Assembly (NCBI GenBank): GCA_021847645.1
Contig: JAJZQG010000078.1
Span: 1 to 33,752, forward strand
From: Myxococcales bacterium
GTDB taxonomy: Bacteria; Myxococcota_A; Polyangia; Polyangiales; Polyangiaceae
Length of the DNA stretch: 33,752 nt
Direction: 5' to 3'
Made by a program: the position numbers and the translations under genes. Below the pieces are notes generated by a model. The model was not told the DNA's origin. It saw nothing but the letters and a program-made list of their open reading frames with translations, and did no database searches. Positions within the stretch are counted from its first letter, which is position 1; each line of letters begins with the position of its first letter. Positions 33,567-33,752 of the stretch are shown here, in pieces.

Positions 33567-33752
33567 CGTTCCAGCGCTATCACGGCTCAGCCGGCATGGA
33601 TACGGCCAGCTTCGACCATCAGGAACGCCCACTGACTCCATGGATACGCCCTGCTCGCCAGCCCTCCCCTGACACCCCGCACTCGCAGGTCGCGTCTCCA
33701 CCGCCCAAAGTGCGGGGCAGGAAGGGGTCGCACTTGCACCGAGACGATGGCT
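33567..33752. other. Window edge, no supported gene
   Basis: Short open frames on both strands continue from the transposase remnant but have no recognisable product. I see no insertion-sequence end or other feature before the window stops. Confidence 0.4.

Overview
The window is very GC-rich chromosomal DNA, most likely from a deltaproteobacterium in the broad sense (Myxococcota, Polyangiales-like). This is inferred from gene style: many lipoproteins with Gly/Ala- or Cys-rich low-complexity regions, MopE-type metal-binding repeats, a TPR protein starting M-A-V-D-R-D-K, a DUF2330-like protein, and strong G/C third-position bias. There is no 16S rRNA gene or other direct taxonomic marker.

Layout. 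1-3.5 kb (minus): engB, a ribosome-assembly GTPase, followed by a long proline-rich protein with a TPR-like N-terminus. 3.7-6.7 kb (plus): a BamD-like TPR lipoprotein, an NtrC-type sigma54 activator and dephospho-CoA kinase (coaE), closely spaced. 7.0-14.4 kb (plus): a tight three-gene operon encoding an Hsp70/actin-fold ATPase with a large N-terminal beta-rich extension, a dynamin-like large GTPase and a long coiled-coil protein. 14.6-15.0 kb: a VanZ-like membrane protein. 15.2-18.9 kb (minus): a TPR protein with a tandem TMPFRR-type C-terminal repeat, and a beta-helix-like lipoprotein with a Gly-rich linker. 19.2-20.4 kb (plus): two small lipoproteins. 20.4-23.9 kb (minus): a Tat/lipoprotein metallophosphatase, an exported protein and a homologue of archaeal TrmY. 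24.0-29.7 kb (plus): a NagZ-like glycosidase, a carboxymuconolactone-decarboxylase-fold protein, a MopE-repeat lipoprotein, a HutI-like amidohydrolase, a DUF2330-like protein and tRNA-Phe(GAA). 30.1-32.2 kb: L-lysine 6-transaminase (plus) convergent with a MerR-family regulator (minus). 32.2-33.75 kb: a gene-poor decayed region with a broken VapC/PIN toxin gene and an IS630-like transposase remnant.

The best candidate for an under-described system is the Hsp70-like / dynamin-like / coiled-coil operon at 7013-14392. Its three proteins are translationally coupled or nearly so, and carry intact nucleotide-binding motifs. The gene set recalls the poorly understood enterobacterial srfABC locus, but homology was not tested here. 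The pairing suggests an NTP-driven, possibly membrane- or polymer-associated machine. Its function cannot be read from the sequence.
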